The notes beneath the pieces are model-generated. The model was not told the DNA's origin, did no database searches, and saw nothing but the letters and a program-made list of their open reading frames with translations. Shown piece after piece: positions 18,608 to 28,258 of a stretch of DNA of 64,000 bases. Position 1 is the stretch's first letter. Every line of letters begins with the position of its first letter. Source of the stretch: Mycolicibacter icosiumassiliensis. Its GTDB lineage: Bacteria; Actinomycetota; Actinomycetes; Mycobacteriales; Mycobacteriaceae. The translations under genes were made by a program, and so were the position numbers. Where the stretch lies: assembly GCF_900078685.2 (NCBI RefSeq), contig NZ_LT546166.1, positions 1,477,467 to 1,541,466 on the forward strand. Direction: 5' to 3'.

Positions 18608-20379
18608 CAGTACTTCCGTTCCTTCGGTTCGTAGCGGGTCTGCACCACCGGCTTGTAGTCCAGCCGGATGTCGGCGATGAGGTCGGGTCTGTGCTTATCG
18701 TCCCCAATGTCCTTGTAGGCCATGGTGTGGCGCATGTAGTTGACGTCGTCACGGTTGGGGTAGTCCTCGCGGGCGTGCCCGCCGCGCGATTCCTGGCGGT
18801 TCAACGCACCCAACACGGTGACCTCGGCCAGCTCCAGCAGGAAGCCCAGCTCGATCGCCTCCAGCAGGTCGGAGTTGAAGCGCTTGCCCTTGTCGTGCAC
18901 GGTGATCCGGGCGTACCGCTCCTTGAGCCCGTGGATGTCGCTCAGCGCCTGCTTGAGGGTCTTCTCGGTGCGGAACACCGCGGCATTGTTGTCCATCGAC
19001 TGCTGCAGCGCGCCACGGATGTCGGCGACCCGCTCGTTGCCGTGCTCGGAGAGGATGTCGCCCACCCAGCCGACCACCATGTCGGCGGGGTTCTCCGGCA
19101 TGTCGACGAAGTCATGCGCGTTGGCGTATTCGGCGGCGGCGATGCCCGCACGGCGGCCGAACACGTTGATGTCCAGCAGCGAGTTGGTGCCGAGCCGGTT
19201 GGCGCCGTGCACCGACACGCAGGCGCATTCGCCGGCGGCGTACAGGCCCGGCACGGTGTTGGTGTTGTCCCGCAGCACCTGGCCGGTGTTCGTGGTCGGG
19301 ATGCCGCCCATCACGTAGTGGCAGGTCGGGTAGACCGGCACCAGTTCCTTGACCGGGTCCACGCCCAAGTAGGTGCGGGCGAACTCGGTGATGTCGGGCA
19401 GCTTCTCCTCGAGCACCTCTTCGCCGAGGTGACGCACGTCGATGTAGACGTAGTCCTTGTTCGGTCCGGCGCCGCGGCCCTCGAGCACCTCGAGCACCAT
19501 CGAGCGGGCCACGATGTCGCGTGGAGCCAGGTCGACGATCGTCGGGGCGTAGCGCTCCATGAACCGCTCACCGTCGGCGTTGAGCAACCGCCCGCCCTCA
19601 CCGCGCACAGCCTCGGAGATCAGGATGCCCAGGCCGGCCAGGCCGGTCGGGTGGAACTGGTGGAATTCCATGTCTTCGAGCGGGAGGCCCTTGCGGAACA
19701 CAATGCCCAGGCCGTCGCCGGTCAGGGTGTGCGCATTCGAGGTGGTCTTGTACATCCGGCCCGAGCCACCGGTGGCGAACACGATGGCCTTGGCGTGGAA
19801 GACGTGGATGTCACCGGTCGCCAACTCGTAAGCAACGATGCCGGTGGCCACCGGACCCGACGGCGTCTCGGTGAGCACCAGGTCCAGCGCGTAGAACTCG
19901 TTGAAGAACTCCACCCCGTGCTTGACGCAGTTTTGGTACAGCGTCTGCAGGATCATGTGGCCGGTCCGGTCGGCGGCGTAGCACGCGCGGCGCACCGGGG
20001 CCTTGCCGTGATCGCGGGTGTGCCCGCCGAACCGGCGCTGGTCGATGCGGCCTTCGGGGGTCCGGGAGAACGGCATGCCCATGTTCTCCAGGTCCAGCAC
20101 CGCGTCGATGGCCTCCTTGGCCATGATCTCCACCGCGTCCTGGTCGGCCAGGTAGTCGCCGCCCTTGACGGTGTCGAAGGCGTGCCACTCCCAGTTGTCG
20201 TCCTCGACGTTGGCCAGCGCGGCGCACATGCCGCCCTGGGCCGCGCCGGTGTGGCTGCGCGTGGGGTAGAGCTTGGTCAGCACCGCGGTGCGGGCCCGGG
20301 GGGCCGCCTCGACGGCCGCGCGCATCCCGGCGCCGCCGGCACCGACGATCACCACGTCGTATCGATGTTCTTGAATCAC
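18607..20379 (-). CDS. sdhA: Succinate dehydrogenase flavoprotein subunit
   Basis: This 590-residue FAD subunit oxidises succinate to fumarate. It has the dinucleotide fold VVIVGAGGAGMRAAVEAA and the flavinylation region TRSHTGAAQGGMCAAL with its His. Active-site stretches GGHTRDHGKAPVRRACYAAD, EFHQFHPTGLAGLGIL and GANRLGTNSLLD are present, and it ends in the RPDLIADIRLDYKPV tail. It lies in an sdhC-sdhD-sdhA-sdhB operon. Confidence 0.98.
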   Translation of the reverse strand: MIQEHRYDVVIVGAGGAGMRAAVEAAPRARTAVLTKLYPTRSHTGAAQGGMCAALANVEDDNWEWHAFDTVKGGDYLADQDAVEIMAKEAIDAVLDLENMGMPFSRTPEGRIDQRRFGGHTRDHGKAPVRRACYAADRTGHMILQTLYQNCVKHGVEFFNEFYALDLVLTETPSGPVATGIVAYELATGDIHVFHAKAIVFATGGSGRMYKTTSNAHTLTGDGLGIVFRKGLPLEDMEFHQFHPTGLAGLGILISEAVRGEGGRLLNADGERFMERYAPTIVDLAPRDIVARSMVLEVLEGRGAGPNKDYVYIDVRHLGEEVLEEKLPDITEFARTYLGVDPVKELVPVYPTCHYVMGGIPTTNTGQVLRDNTNTVPGLYAAGECACVSVHGANRLGTNSLLDINVFGRRAGIAAAEYANAHDFVDMPENPADMVVGWVGDILSEHGNERVADIRGALQQSMDNNAAVFRTEKTLKQALSDIHGLKERYARITVHDKGKRFNSDLLEAIELGFLLELAEVTVLGALNRQESRGGHAREDYPNRDDVNYMRHTMAYKDIGDDKHRPDLIADIRLDYKPVVQTRYEPKERKY

Positions 20380-20413
20380 CGCGATATCACCCGTTCGCTA
20401 GGAGAATCTGCCG

Positions 20414-20881
20414 TCAAGAAATGTTCGCGTCGAAGCTCAGCAGCACGTAGCTGCCCAGCACCAGCGTGAAGATGATCGACACCGCCAGCAGCGTCATCAG
20501 CCAGAACCGGCTGCGGGAGCTGCGGGTGTAGTCGCCGATGATCGTGCGCAGTCCGTTGCCGCCGTGCAGTTCGGCCAGCCACAGCAGGCACAGGTCCCAG
20601 ATCTGCCAGTACGGATGATGCCAACGCTCCGCCACGTAGTTGAAGTCGATGCGGTACACGCCGTCCTGCCACATCAGCATGACGAACAGGTGCCCGAGCA
20701 CCAGGAAGATCAGCGCGGCGCCGGAGAACCGCATGAACAGCCAGGTGTACTTCTCGAAGTTGGGCATCCCGCTGTGGCGCTGCGGCGCACGCGGGTCGCC
20801 GAGGCTGGCCGGGCGGTCGCGGTCCAGGCCGCGAACCGGAGCTATCGGGCCCCGGCGGCCTTGTACGTCAGTTGTGCTCAT
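20414..20881 (-). CDS. sdhD: Succinate dehydrogenase membrane anchor subunit D
   Basis: The 155-residue anchor has three membrane helices (FMRFSGAALIFLVLGHLFVM, IWDLCLLWLAELHGGNGL, FWLMTLLAVSIIFTLVLGSY). The His in LVLGHLF and the later HGGNGLR motif are typical haem and quinone region residues. Its ATG at 20881 overlaps the sdhC stop as ATGA. It helps hold SdhAB at the membrane and bind quinone. Confidence 0.95.
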   Translation of the reverse strand: MSTTDVQGRRGPIAPVRGLDRDRPASLGDPRAPQRHSGMPNFEKYTWLFMRFSGAALIFLVLGHLFVMLMWQDGVYRIDFNYVAERWHHPYWQIWDLCLLWLAELHGGNGLRTIIGDYTRSSRSRFWLMTLLAVSIIFTLVLGSYVLLSFDANIS

Positions 20882-21312
20882 AGGAACCGCTCCACCATGT
20901 GCATGCCGATCCGAACCACGACCGGGACCATTACCACCAGCCAGATGGCGCCGACCGCCACCAGCATCTGGCGGTGCCAGCGGGTGCCCTGCCACCAGAA
21001 GTCGATCAGGATCAGCCGGACCCCGTTGAGGCCGTGGAACAGCACCGCAGCCACCAGGCCCAGCTCCATCAGGCCCACGAGCGGGGTCTTGTAGGTCGCG
21101 ATCACCTCGGTGTAGGCCTCCGGGCTCACCCGCACCAGGGCCGTGTCGAGCACGTGAACGAAAAGGAAGAAGAAAATCGTCGCACCGGTGATCCGGTGCA
21201 GCGCGAACGCCCACATTCCCGGGTCGCCCTTGTACAGACTCTGCCGCCGGAATCGCGTCGCATCCGACCGCGTCCCCGGCAGCGCAGTCGCATCGGCGGA
21301 TGTCGCCGTCAT
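20878..21312 (-). CDS. sdhC: Succinate dehydrogenase cytochrome b556 subunit C
   Basis: This 144-residue subunit has three hydrophobic helices and the SdhC signature FALHRITGATIFFFLFVHVL, with the haem-ligand type His residues, then VLFHGLNGVRLILIDF. ATG at 21312 is preceded by GGAGG at a proper distance. Longer upstream frames have no ribosome site. It is the first gene of the sdh operon and diverges from cdd across about 240 bases. Confidence 0.94.
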   Translation of the reverse strand: MTATSADATALPGTRSDATRFRRQSLYKGDPGMWAFALHRITGATIFFFLFVHVLDTALVRVSPEAYTEVIATYKTPLVGLMELGLVAAVLFHGLNGVRLILIDFWWQGTRWHRQMLVAVGAIWLVVMVPVVVRIGMHMVERFL

Positions 21313-21554
21313 CTGCGCCTCCCAATTTTCTGCAGCGGCCCGCTGCGCCCGGCTATACCGTGCGTACGGTCGCTCCGCAACGCCATCGCTGTCAATAAAC
21401 CTCGGCAAGGACTCTAAACCCATCAACAGGTCCGAAACGACCACGCAAAAGTTACTGACGAGTAGGCAAGGCCTGCGACTACGCTGAAATGTGATTGCTG
21501 CTGACGGACGGACGAGGTGATGTGGTGCGCTCGGATCGACAGGAGATCTGTTGA

Positions 21555-21947
21555 ATGTCCCACGAAATCGACTGGGATATGTTGCGGCGCAATGCAATCA
21601 TTGTTTCAGCTAATGCCTACGCGCCGTACTCGGGCCTGCGGGTCGGTGCGGCCGGATTGACCGACGACGGCCGGGTCGTCACCGGCTGCAATGTGGAAAA
21701 TGTCTCATACGGGCTGGGTCTGTGCGCCGAGTGCGCGGTGGTCTGCGGGCTCTACGCCGCCGGCGGCGGACGGCTGGTGGCGCTGTCATGCAGCAACGCC
21801 GACGGGAATCTGCTGATGCCGTGCGGCCGATGCCGCCAGGTACTGCTCGAACACGGTGGTTCGCAGCTGCTCATCGATCACCCGGCGGGGGCACGGTCGT
21901 TGGCCGAGCTGCTGCCAGACGCGTTCGGACCTGATGCGCTGCCATGA
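21555..21947 (+). CDS. cdd: Cytidine deaminase
   Basis: This 130-residue zinc enzyme converts cytidine and deoxycytidine to the uridine forms. YAPYSGLRVGAA and TGCNVENVSYGLGLCAECAV give the catalytic Glu/Cys motif, and PCGRCRQVLLEHG supplies the other zinc Cys pair. It overlaps deoA by four bases. A possible -10 box TACGCT lies at 21480-21485, about 60 bases upstream of the start. Confidence 0.96.
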   Translation: MSHEIDWDMLRRNAIIVSANAYAPYSGLRVGAAGLTDDGRVVTGCNVENVSYGLGLCAECAVVCGLYAAGGGRLVALSCSNADGNLLMPCGRCRQVLLEHGGSQLLIDHPAGARSLAELLPDAFGPDALP

Positions 21948-23137
21948 CCTTCGACGCCCCCACCCTGATAGCCACCAAGCGTGACGGCCACCGGCTGTCC
22001 GACGCGGGGATCGACTGGCTGATCCACGGCTACACCGCAGGCCTGGTCGCCGAAGAGCAGATGTCGGCGCTGCTGATGGCGATCTACCTGCGCGGGATGG
22101 ACGCGGCCGAGACCGTGCGCTGGACCTCGGCGATGATCGCCTCGGGGGAGCGGATGGACTTCACCGACCTGAGCCGCGGCGGCAAGCCCCTGAAAACGGT
22201 GGACAAGCACTCCACCGGCGGGGGCGGCGACAAGATCACCCTGCCGCTGGTTGCCGTCGTTGCCGCCTGCGGAGCAGCGGTACCGAGCGCGTCGGGGCGC
22301 GGCCTGGGCCACACCGGCGGCACCCTGGACAAACTGGAGTCGATAGCGGGTTTCGACGTCGCGCTGTCCACGGCGCGGCTGCGCGAGCAATTGGCCGGCG
22401 TCGGCGCCGCGGTCTTCGCCGCCGGCACCCTGGCACCGGCCGACGCCAAGCTCTACGCGTTGCGTGACGTCACCGCCACGGTGGAATCGCTGCCGCTGAT
22501 TGCCAGCTCGGTGATGAGCAAGAAGCTGGCCGAGGGCACCGGGGCGCTGCTTTTGGACGTCAAGGTCGGGTCGGGCGCGTTCATGCGGTCCGCTGCCCAG
22601 GCCCGGGAACTGGCCCAGCTGATGGTCGGGCTGGGCGCGGCGCACGGGGTCGCCACCCGAGCTCTGCTCACCGAGATGAGCACGCCGCTGGGGTGCACGG
22701 TCGGCAATGCCATCGAAGTGGCCGAAGCCCTCGAGGTGCTGGCCGGCGGCGGCCCGGCCGACGTGGTGGCGCTGACGGTGCGGCTGGCCCAGGAGATGCT
22801 GACGCTGGCCGGAATCGACGGTGTTGACCCCGCGCAGACCCTGCGGGACGGCACCGCGATGGACCGATTCGCCGCGATGGTCGCCGCGCAGGGCGGAGAT
22901 CTGGGCGTGCCGTTATCGGTGGGGGCGTGCACCGAGACCGTGACCGCCGATCGGGGCGGCTTCATGGGGCACATCGACGCGATGGCGGTGGCCCTGGCGG
23001 CCTGGCGTCTCGGCGCGGGCCGGTCCAGGCCGGGGGAGCGGGTGCAACACGGCGCGGGGGCGATCCGCTCGGGAGTCTCGGTGTACAGCGTGAACAAGGT
23101 GTCGCCGGCCGCCACGGGTTCGCCCGGCCGCCGGTGA
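21944..23137 (+). CDS. deoA: Thymidine phosphorylase, C-terminus disrupted by an internal inversion
   Basis: The enzyme cleaves thymidine to thymine and deoxyribose-1-phosphate. Family motifs are intact up to about residue 370: TVDKHSTGGGGDKITLPL, SGRGLGHTGGTLDKLE, SSVMSKKLAEG, LLDVKVGSGAFM and MALAAWRLGAGR. After QHGAG the plus-strand frame turns nonsensical and stops at 23137. The expected C-terminal domain (RIHRRPGEPVAAGD, TLFTLYTETPERIAP) is encoded on the minus strand over the same bases. Flipping 23061-23144 restores a 417-residue frame ending at 23197, overlapping the add start as ATGA. Confidence 0.93.
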   Translation: MTFDAPTLIATKRDGHRLSDAGIDWLIHGYTAGLVAEEQMSALLMAIYLRGMDAAETVRWTSAMIASGERMDFTDLSRGGKPLKTVDKHSTGGGGDKITLPLVAVVAACGAAVPSASGRGLGHTGGTLDKLESIAGFDVALSTARLREQLAGVGAAVFAAGTLAPADAKLYALRDVTATVESLPLIASSVMSKKLAEGTGALLLDVKVGSGAFMRSAAQARELAQLMVGLGAAHGVATRALLTEMSTPLGCTVGNAIEVAEALEVLAGGGPADVVALTVRLAQEMLTLAGIDGVDPAQTLRDGTAMDRFAAMVAAQGGDLGVPLSVGACTETVTADRGGFMGHIDAMAVALAAWRLGAGRSRPGERVQHGAGAIRSGVSVYSVNKVSPAATGSPGRR

Positions 23138-23151
23138 ATCCGCACCCCCGC
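23054..23151. other. 84-bp inverted segment in deoA bounded by 7-bp inverted repeats
   Basis: GCGGGGG at 23054-23060 and CCCCCGC at 23145-23151 flank 84 bases that, when reverse-complemented, give a continuous deoA reading frame. The segment length is a multiple of three and the restored stop matches the expected coupling with add. The sequence as given is therefore an inverted form of the functional gene. Confidence 0.85.
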
Positions 23152-23193
23152 TGCCGCGTCCCCTGATCATCGAGGCGACCCCATGATGAAGCC

Positions 23194-24282
23194 ATGAGCA
23201 CACCGGTGAGCCTGGAGACCATCAGGGCAGTCCCCAAGGCGCTGCTGCACGATCACCTGGACGGCGGCCTGCGCCCGGCCACCGTCGTCGAGATCGCCGG
23301 ACAGGTCGGCTACGACGCGCTTCCGGAGACCGATCCCGACGAGCTGGCGACCTGGTTCCGGACCCGCTCCCATAGCGGCTCGCTGGAGCGCTATCTCGAA
23401 CCGTTCAGTCACACCGTGGCCGTGATGCAGACCGCCGACGCGCTGCATCGGGTGGCCCGCGAATGCGTCGAGGATCTGGCCGCCGACGCCGTTGTCTACG
23501 CCGAGGTGCGGTTCGCGCCCGAACTGCACATCGAGGGCGGGCTGTCGTTCGACGAGGTGACCGATGCGGTGCTGGCCGGCTTCGCCGACGGTGAGCGCGA
23601 CGCGGCGGCCGCCGGGCGGGAGATCACGGTGCGCTGCCTGGTCACCGCCATGCGCCACGCCGCGCTGTCCCGCGAGATCGCCGAGCTGGCCATCCGGTTC
23701 CGCGACAAAGGCGTGGTCGGCTTCGATATCGCCGGCGCTGAGGCCGGCTACCCGCCGAGCCGGCACCTGGACGCGTTCGAGTACATGCGAGATCACAACG
23801 CGCGGTTCACCATCCACGCCGGCGAGGCGTTCGGGCTGCCCTCCATCCACGAGGCGATCGCATTCTGCGGCGCCGACCGGCTGGGGCACGGGGTGCGGAT
23901 CACCGACGACATCACCGTCGACGACGACGGGATGGTGCGGCTCGGGAGGCTGGCGGCGATCGTGCGGGACAAGCGGGTCCCGTTGGAACTGTGCCCGAGC
24001 TCGAATGTGCAGACCGGAGCGGTCGACAGCATCGCCGAGCACCCGTTCGACCTGTTGGCCCGCGCTCGGCTGCGGGTGACGATCAACACCGATAACCGGC
24101 TGATGAGCGACACCACCATGAGCAAGGAGATGCTGGCGCTGGCCGAGACCTTCGGCTACGGCTGGACCGATCTGCAGCGATTCACGGTGAACGCGATGAA
24201 GTCGGCGTTCATCCCGTTCGATCAGCGAGTGCAGATCATCGAAGAAGTGATCAAGCCGCAATATGCGGCGCTGATCGAGTGA
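23194..24282 (+). CDS. add: Adenosine deaminase
   Basis: This 362-residue enzyme deaminates adenosine to inosine for purine salvage. It shows the zinc ligands in [14 protein letters not shown], the substrate region [27 protein letters not shown], the stretch [14 protein letters not shown], and the metal Asp region [16 protein letters not shown]. It is the third gene of the cdd-deoA-add salvage operon. The run ends at a strong bidirectional hairpin. Confidence 0.96.
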   Translation: MSTPVSLETIRAVPKALLHDHLDGGLRPATVVEIAGQVGYDALPETDPDELATWFRTRSHSGSLERYLEPFSHTVAVMQTADALHRVARECVEDLAADAVVYAEVRFAPELHIEGGLSFDEVTDAVLAGFADGERDAAAAGREITVRCLVTAMRHAALSREIAELAIRFRDKGVVGFDIAGAEAGYPPSRHLDAFEYMRDHNARFTIHAGEAFGLPSIHEAIAFCGADRLGHGVRITDDITVDDDGMVRLGRLAAIVRDKRVPLELCPSSNVQTGAVDSIAEHPFDLLARARLRVTINTDNRLMSDTTMSKEMLALAETFGYGWTDLQRFTVNAMKSAFIPFDQRVQIIEEVIKPQYAALIE

Positions 24283-24308
24283 TCCACACACCGGGCGAAA
24301 ACTGGCGG

Positions 24309-24342
24309 AGGCCGGGCAATCGCGGTGGCGATTGCCCGGCCT
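24309..24342. terminator. 15-bp stem bidirectional terminator
   Basis: AGGCCGGGCAATCGC and its perfect complement enclose a four-base GGTG loop. It lies between the converging add and LGFP-lipoprotein genes, so it can end both transcripts. There is no T-run, which is usual in mycobacteria. Confidence 0.8.
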
Positions 24343-24354
24343 TCGATCCAGGTA

Positions 24355-24918
24355 TCAGTGCTCGGTGACGGTGGCCTCGGCGTCGCCGGTCTTCCAGGTG
24401 ACGATCCCGTGCTCGAAGGTGGTCTGCTTGGACCCGTCAGCGTTGGTGGTCTCGTCGCTGGTCGGGTAGCCGAGCTTGCCCTGCGAACCGCCCAGCTCGT
24501 TCCACTTGTCGCGGATCTTGCCCCACACCACGTACGAACGGGTGGTGTGAACGATCACGCCACCGTCGAACTGCTGGTAGATGCCGCCATCGGGGTTCTT
24601 CTGCTCGGCGCCGGTGGGCTCGCCCAGGTCCTGCTTGGCGGTCGCGTCCAGGGAATCGAGCTTGGCCAGGATCGGCCCGGAAACGGTGTACTCCTTGCCG
24701 TCGGCGCCGGTCATCACGGTGGAGCTGGCGGCGCTCTCCTCCGACGGTGCGGTGACCGCGGACGAGATCACCGAGCTGGCCGAGGACGCAACCGAGCTGG
24801 CCGAGCTCAGGGCCTCGCTGGTCTTCTCCTTGGCGGTGCCGTTGCAACCCGTGCCGATCAGCGCGACTCCCAAAACTGCGGCGGATACTGCTGCGGCCCG
24901 CTGTGTTGCCTTGCGCAT
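24355..24918 (-). CDS. Secreted lipoprotein with LGFP-type repeats
   Basis: The 187-residue product starts with a lipoprotein signal (AAVLGVALIGTGC, lipid Cys near residue 25), followed by a Ser/Ala-rich linker. It has two LGFP-like cell-wall repeats (LGEPTGAEQKNPDGGIYQQF, then GGSQGKLGYPTSDETTN and GIVTWKTGDAEATV). LGFP repeats are thought to bind the mycobacterial cell wall. It is the only gene on its strand between add and the Rv3311-like gene. Confidence 0.87.
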   Translation of the reverse strand: MRKATQRAAAVSAAVLGVALIGTGCNGTAKEKTSEALSSASSVASSASSVISSAVTAPSEESAASSTVMTGADGKEYTVSGPILAKLDSLDATAKQDLGEPTGAEQKNPDGGIYQQFDGGVIVHTTRSYVVWGKIRDKWNELGGSQGKLGYPTSDETTNADGSKQTTFEHGIVTWKTGDAEATVTEH

Positions 24919-25135
24919 GTGTAGTCCTTTCGAATTGGAAGGCCCCCGCAAACCGCACGGCTCGGCCCGAGTGCTATCGGGCCAAATGTTAGTCGCGAAT
25001 ATGACGGCTCGGCAATGAATTGGAGTAATTGCTCGCCGCAATTTCAGTGAATTTCCGTAGTACTGCGCATGTCGTCCTACGTGCGGCTTCCGCCGGCCGA
25101 CCACCCGTGCTCGCGCGCGATCAGACGGCAAAGCG

Positions 25136-26428
25136 TTATTCGCGCCGCAGTCGCGACTGCACGAACTGTTCGAGCTGTTCCCATTCCTTGACGGCCGGAG
25201 CGTACGGACGCTGCGGCTCATTGACCGATTCCCGGTCGAGCACATAGCTGACCATCCGGCCCAGCGGACGATCCGGCGCGAGGGTGTCGGCGACCACGCC
25301 GTCCTCGGCATAGGTGCCCACGTCCTGCAGAAATTCGACGGCCAGATCGAGCTGCTCACGGTCCACTGCGTCCGGCCCGTCGGTGAGGTCGTCGGTCATT
25401 CCGGAGAGCACGTAGACGTTGTCGTCGGTGATGTCGATCGACAGCGAACCGTCGGTGGCGGCCGTGCGGATGTCGTCGTAGGTGCTCAGATCCGACAGGT
25501 CGTGGTCATGCTCGTCGGCCAGGTAGCGGGCCAGGGCTCGCTCGGAACCGAACACGCTGATCCGGCCATTGCGGCCCAGGAATACCGGCTGTTCACCGAG
25601 GTAACAACGCAGCGTGAAGAACGTCCCGTTGTCGGTGATGATCCGAATCGGGTCGATGCCCACCTTGGTCCAGAAGTTCGCGTCGCCGCCAAGAACCACC
25701 CGGTCGCCCGAGGCCCGCTTGGTCGTCGCGGTGGCCGACTCGTCCTCACCGCTGTCCTCGTCGTCGGCCTGGTCGTCGGCAGCCTCGGTGTCCTCGACGT
25801 CCTCGTCGGCTGGCTCCGGCTCGGCCGGGGCTTCGGCGGCCAGCTCATCGGCCGCCTGCGACGCCGCGGTGGCGTCGACGTCGGGGGTGGTGATGATCTC
25901 TTCAACAGCGGTCAACACACCGCCCCAGTTACGGCCGATGATCTCGGCGATCAGCTCCCAGCGTTTGCGGCCGGCGCGGCCGGTGAAGTTGTCGACGCCG
26001 CCGGCCAACCAGCCCAGGTTGGGGTTGCCGTTGAAGAACTTCGTCACCGCGGTCAGGTCGCACACCGACCCGATCGCCGAGACGATCTCCATCGCGTGGG
26101 CCAGCGACTGGACAGACTGTTTGGTCGGCTTCGCGGTCAGCAGTTCCTCGACCGCGATCAGGTCGTACTGCCGGTTGCGGCTCGGGTCCAGCTTGTGGGC
26201 GTTGGCCTGGACAAGTTGCGACCAGCTCGGGTGGTCGACCAGGTCGTTGTTGGCGTTGCCCCGGACGAACGCCACCAGGTCCGCCACGGTGGCGAACCCG
26301 TACAGGTCGTCGTCCCTGCCCAAAAACGCCTGCCACTCGTCACCGGAGTCGCGCCAGCTCGGCGCCCACAGGGTGTAGCGGTCACCATCGGTCACCGTGA
26401 GGCGGATCGGTACAAGGTCAGCTGCCAT
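25136..26428 (-). CDS. Conserved actinobacterial protein (Rv3311-like)
   Basis: This 430-residue cytoplasmic protein has no signal or membrane segment. Its N-terminal part (LTVTDGDRYTLWAPSWRDSG, then LYGFATVADLVAFVRG) and C-terminal part (FTLRCYLGEQPVFLGRNGR, then VFGSERALARYLADEH) look like related modules. They are separated by an acidic Glu/Asp/Ala-rich linker (about 200-240). The gene order (next to the lipoprotein and add) fits Rv3311. Function is unknown; older annotations call it primosomal-like, which I cannot confirm. Confidence 0.85.
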   Translation of the reverse strand: MAADLVPIRLTVTDGDRYTLWAPSWRDSGDEWQAFLGRDDDLYGFATVADLVAFVRGNANNDLVDHPSWSQLVQANAHKLDPSRNRQYDLIAVEELLTAKPTKQSVQSLAHAMEIVSAIGSVCDLTAVTKFFNGNPNLGWLAGGVDNFTGRAGRKRWELIAEIIGRNWGGVLTAVEEIITTPDVDATAASQAADELAAEAPAEPEPADEDVEDTEAADDQADDEDSGEDESATATTKRASGDRVVLGGDANFWTKVGIDPIRIITDNGTFFTLRCYLGEQPVFLGRNGRISVFGSERALARYLADEHDHDLSDLSTYDDIRTAATDGSLSIDITDDNVYVLSGMTDDLTDGPDAVDREQLDLAVEFLQDVGTYAEDGVVADTLAPDRPLGRMVSYVLDRESVNEPQRPYAPAVKEWEQLEQFVQSRLRRE

Positions 26429-26619
26429 GGCGCACAGAGTAACGATGCAGCCCGCGCGGCCTGACGGCGGGATTGCGCCGGGATTGGCGCCGCGATTGGC
26501 AGCACAGCGCTTCGCATCGCGAATTAAAGAATCCTGAATTTTGCGGCGAACGTGTAAGCGGCGTGCGCCGGGTGGCTAGCGTCCCTGCTGTTGGAAAACC
26601 GGGGTCGGGGGAGGTCGCG

Positions 26620-28092
26620 ATGACGACTGGTCGGCTGCGCCTGGCGGGCGCAATGCTGCTGGCTGCGCTGTGCGCCGCGGTCCTGGGTCTGAGCTCGGCA
26701 CTGTCCTCGGCGGTGGCCTACAGCGTGGACCAGCTGGCGATCCGGCTGCGGCTGCTGGCCGATGCGGGCTGGATCATGAGCGGAACCGGTGCGCCCGACC
26801 CCACCGTCGGCCCCTACCTGGGCCAGATCCTGGCCGGATACCTGCAGCCGTCGTCGCCGCATTTCGCCGGCCAGCCGACGTTCCCCGGTTACACCTTCGG
26901 AGGCCTGACCACGCCGGAGCAGTTCTGCCCGTTCGTGTGCATCCCCGGACAGCCGGCGCTCAACTTCGGGCAGTCCCTGAACGCCGGTGTGGGCCTGCTG
27001 AATCAAGGGATCCTGCCGCAGTTACTGGCCGGCGACAACGTGACGGTGTTCGGCTACTCGCAGAGCGCCGCCATCGCCACCATCGAGATGCAGAACCTGA
27101 TCGCGGGCGCCGGGACGGCCGGTTACCCGACCCTGGATCAGCTGGGCAACATGCACGTCGTGCTGATCGGTGACCCGAACAATCCGATCGGCGGCATCCT
27201 CGATCGCTTTCAATTCCCGGACGACCAGCACCTGCCGTTCGTCAACATTCCGCTCAGCCTGGACGCCACCCCGACCGACCACATCGCGTCGGACATCTAC
27301 ACCGGTGAGTACGACGGCTGGGCCAACTTCCCGCAGGACCCGACCAACATCCTGGCGGTCATCAACGCGCTCATCGGCATCGTCACCGTGCACCCGTACT
27401 ACCCGGACTACACCGCAGAGCAGCTGGCCAGTGCCATCAACGTCGGCACGATCGGCGACGCGAACTTCTACATGATTCCGCAGAACCTGCCGATCCTGCA
27501 GTTCATGTTCAACGGGGGCACCGCGGGGCAGTTCTTCGGCGACTTCTTCTCACCGTGGGCCAGGCTGGTCATCGACTGGGGCTACGGCAACGCCGGCGAC
27601 CCGGCCGTCAACGGGCTCTACCAGATCCCGGCCGGTGACTTCATCAGCGGCAGCGCCTACCAGCAGGCGTTTGGGGTGGCCGGTGGGCCGTGGGCCATGA
27701 CGCCGACCGGCGCGCTCTACGACGGATCCAGCGTGATGGGCCTGTTCGAGCGGATGGACCCGCTACAGATGCTGGCCGGGGTCCAGAACGCGCTGATCCA
27801 GAGCCTGGTCGGCCCGTGGGCCGACGTTGCGGCCGGCGGCGGTGCCCTCACCGCCGGTGACATCAGCACCATCACCGGCATCACCGATTTCCTGCAGACC
27901 ATCACCGGCTATGACCTGATCAACTCCATCGACCAGTTCCTGATCACCGGCTGGAGCGACCTGGCCACTGCGCTGAACCTCGGCGACGTGCTGGGCCCCG
28001 ACGCCCTGCTGAGCGGGGCGGCGGTGCCCGGCGACGGGCTGCTGGATCTCATCGGAGCGGGCTTCAGCATGGTTAACCTCTTCGGCGCGTAG
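26620..28092 (+). CDS. Secreted PE-PPE-domain (PF08237-type) esterase, paralog 1
   Basis: This 490-residue protein has an N-terminal signal segment (AGAMLLAALCAAVLGLSSAL) and the alpha/beta-hydrolase PE-PPE domain, without PE or PPE regions. The nucleophile motif is [19 protein letters not shown] near residue 145, followed by HVVLIGDPNNPIGGILDRF and [21 protein letters not shown]-terminal extension ends DVLGPDALLSGAA. ATG at 26620 has a good ribosome site (GGGGGAGG). Family members hydrolyse esters; the true substrate is unknown. Confidence 0.9.
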   Translation: MTTGRLRLAGAMLLAALCAAVLGLSSALSSAVAYSVDQLAIRLRLLADAGWIMSGTGAPDPTVGPYLGQILAGYLQPSSPHFAGQPTFPGYTFGGLTTPEQFCPFVCIPGQPALNFGQSLNAGVGLLNQGILPQLLAGDNVTVFGYSQSAAIATIEMQNLIAGAGTAGYPTLDQLGNMHVVLIGDPNNPIGGILDRFQFPDDQHLPFVNIPLSLDATPTDHIASDIYTGEYDGWANFPQDPTNILAVINALIGIVTVHPYYPDYTAEQLASAINVGTIGDANFYMIPQNLPILQFMFNGGTAGQFFGDFFSPWARLVIDWGYGNAGDPAVNGLYQIPAGDFISGSAYQQAFGVAGGPWAMTPTGALYDGSSVMGLFERMDPLQMLAGVQNALIQSLVGPWADVAAGGGALTAGDISTITGITDFLQTITGYDLINSIDQFLITGWSDLATALNLGDVLGPDALLSGAAVPGDGLLDLIGAGFSMVNLFGA

Positions 28093-28258
28093 CGCGTCAC
28101 GCCTGGAGCAAAAGCCAGGTCGAATGTCGTCGATTTGACAACACGCGTTTTCTGAATGAAGGTCAACGCTTAGATCCACCTAATAGATTAATGTGATCTT
28201 GTCAGGTGGGGGTAATTGATCACCGATGACATATTCGAACTGACCTGGGAGGTCTGCA

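Noticed and set aside
18529..20469. Very long plus-strand open frame opposite sdhA and sdhB
   Set aside because: It is a high-GC antisense shadow of the conserved sdhA gene with His/Gln/Val-rich nonsense sequence.
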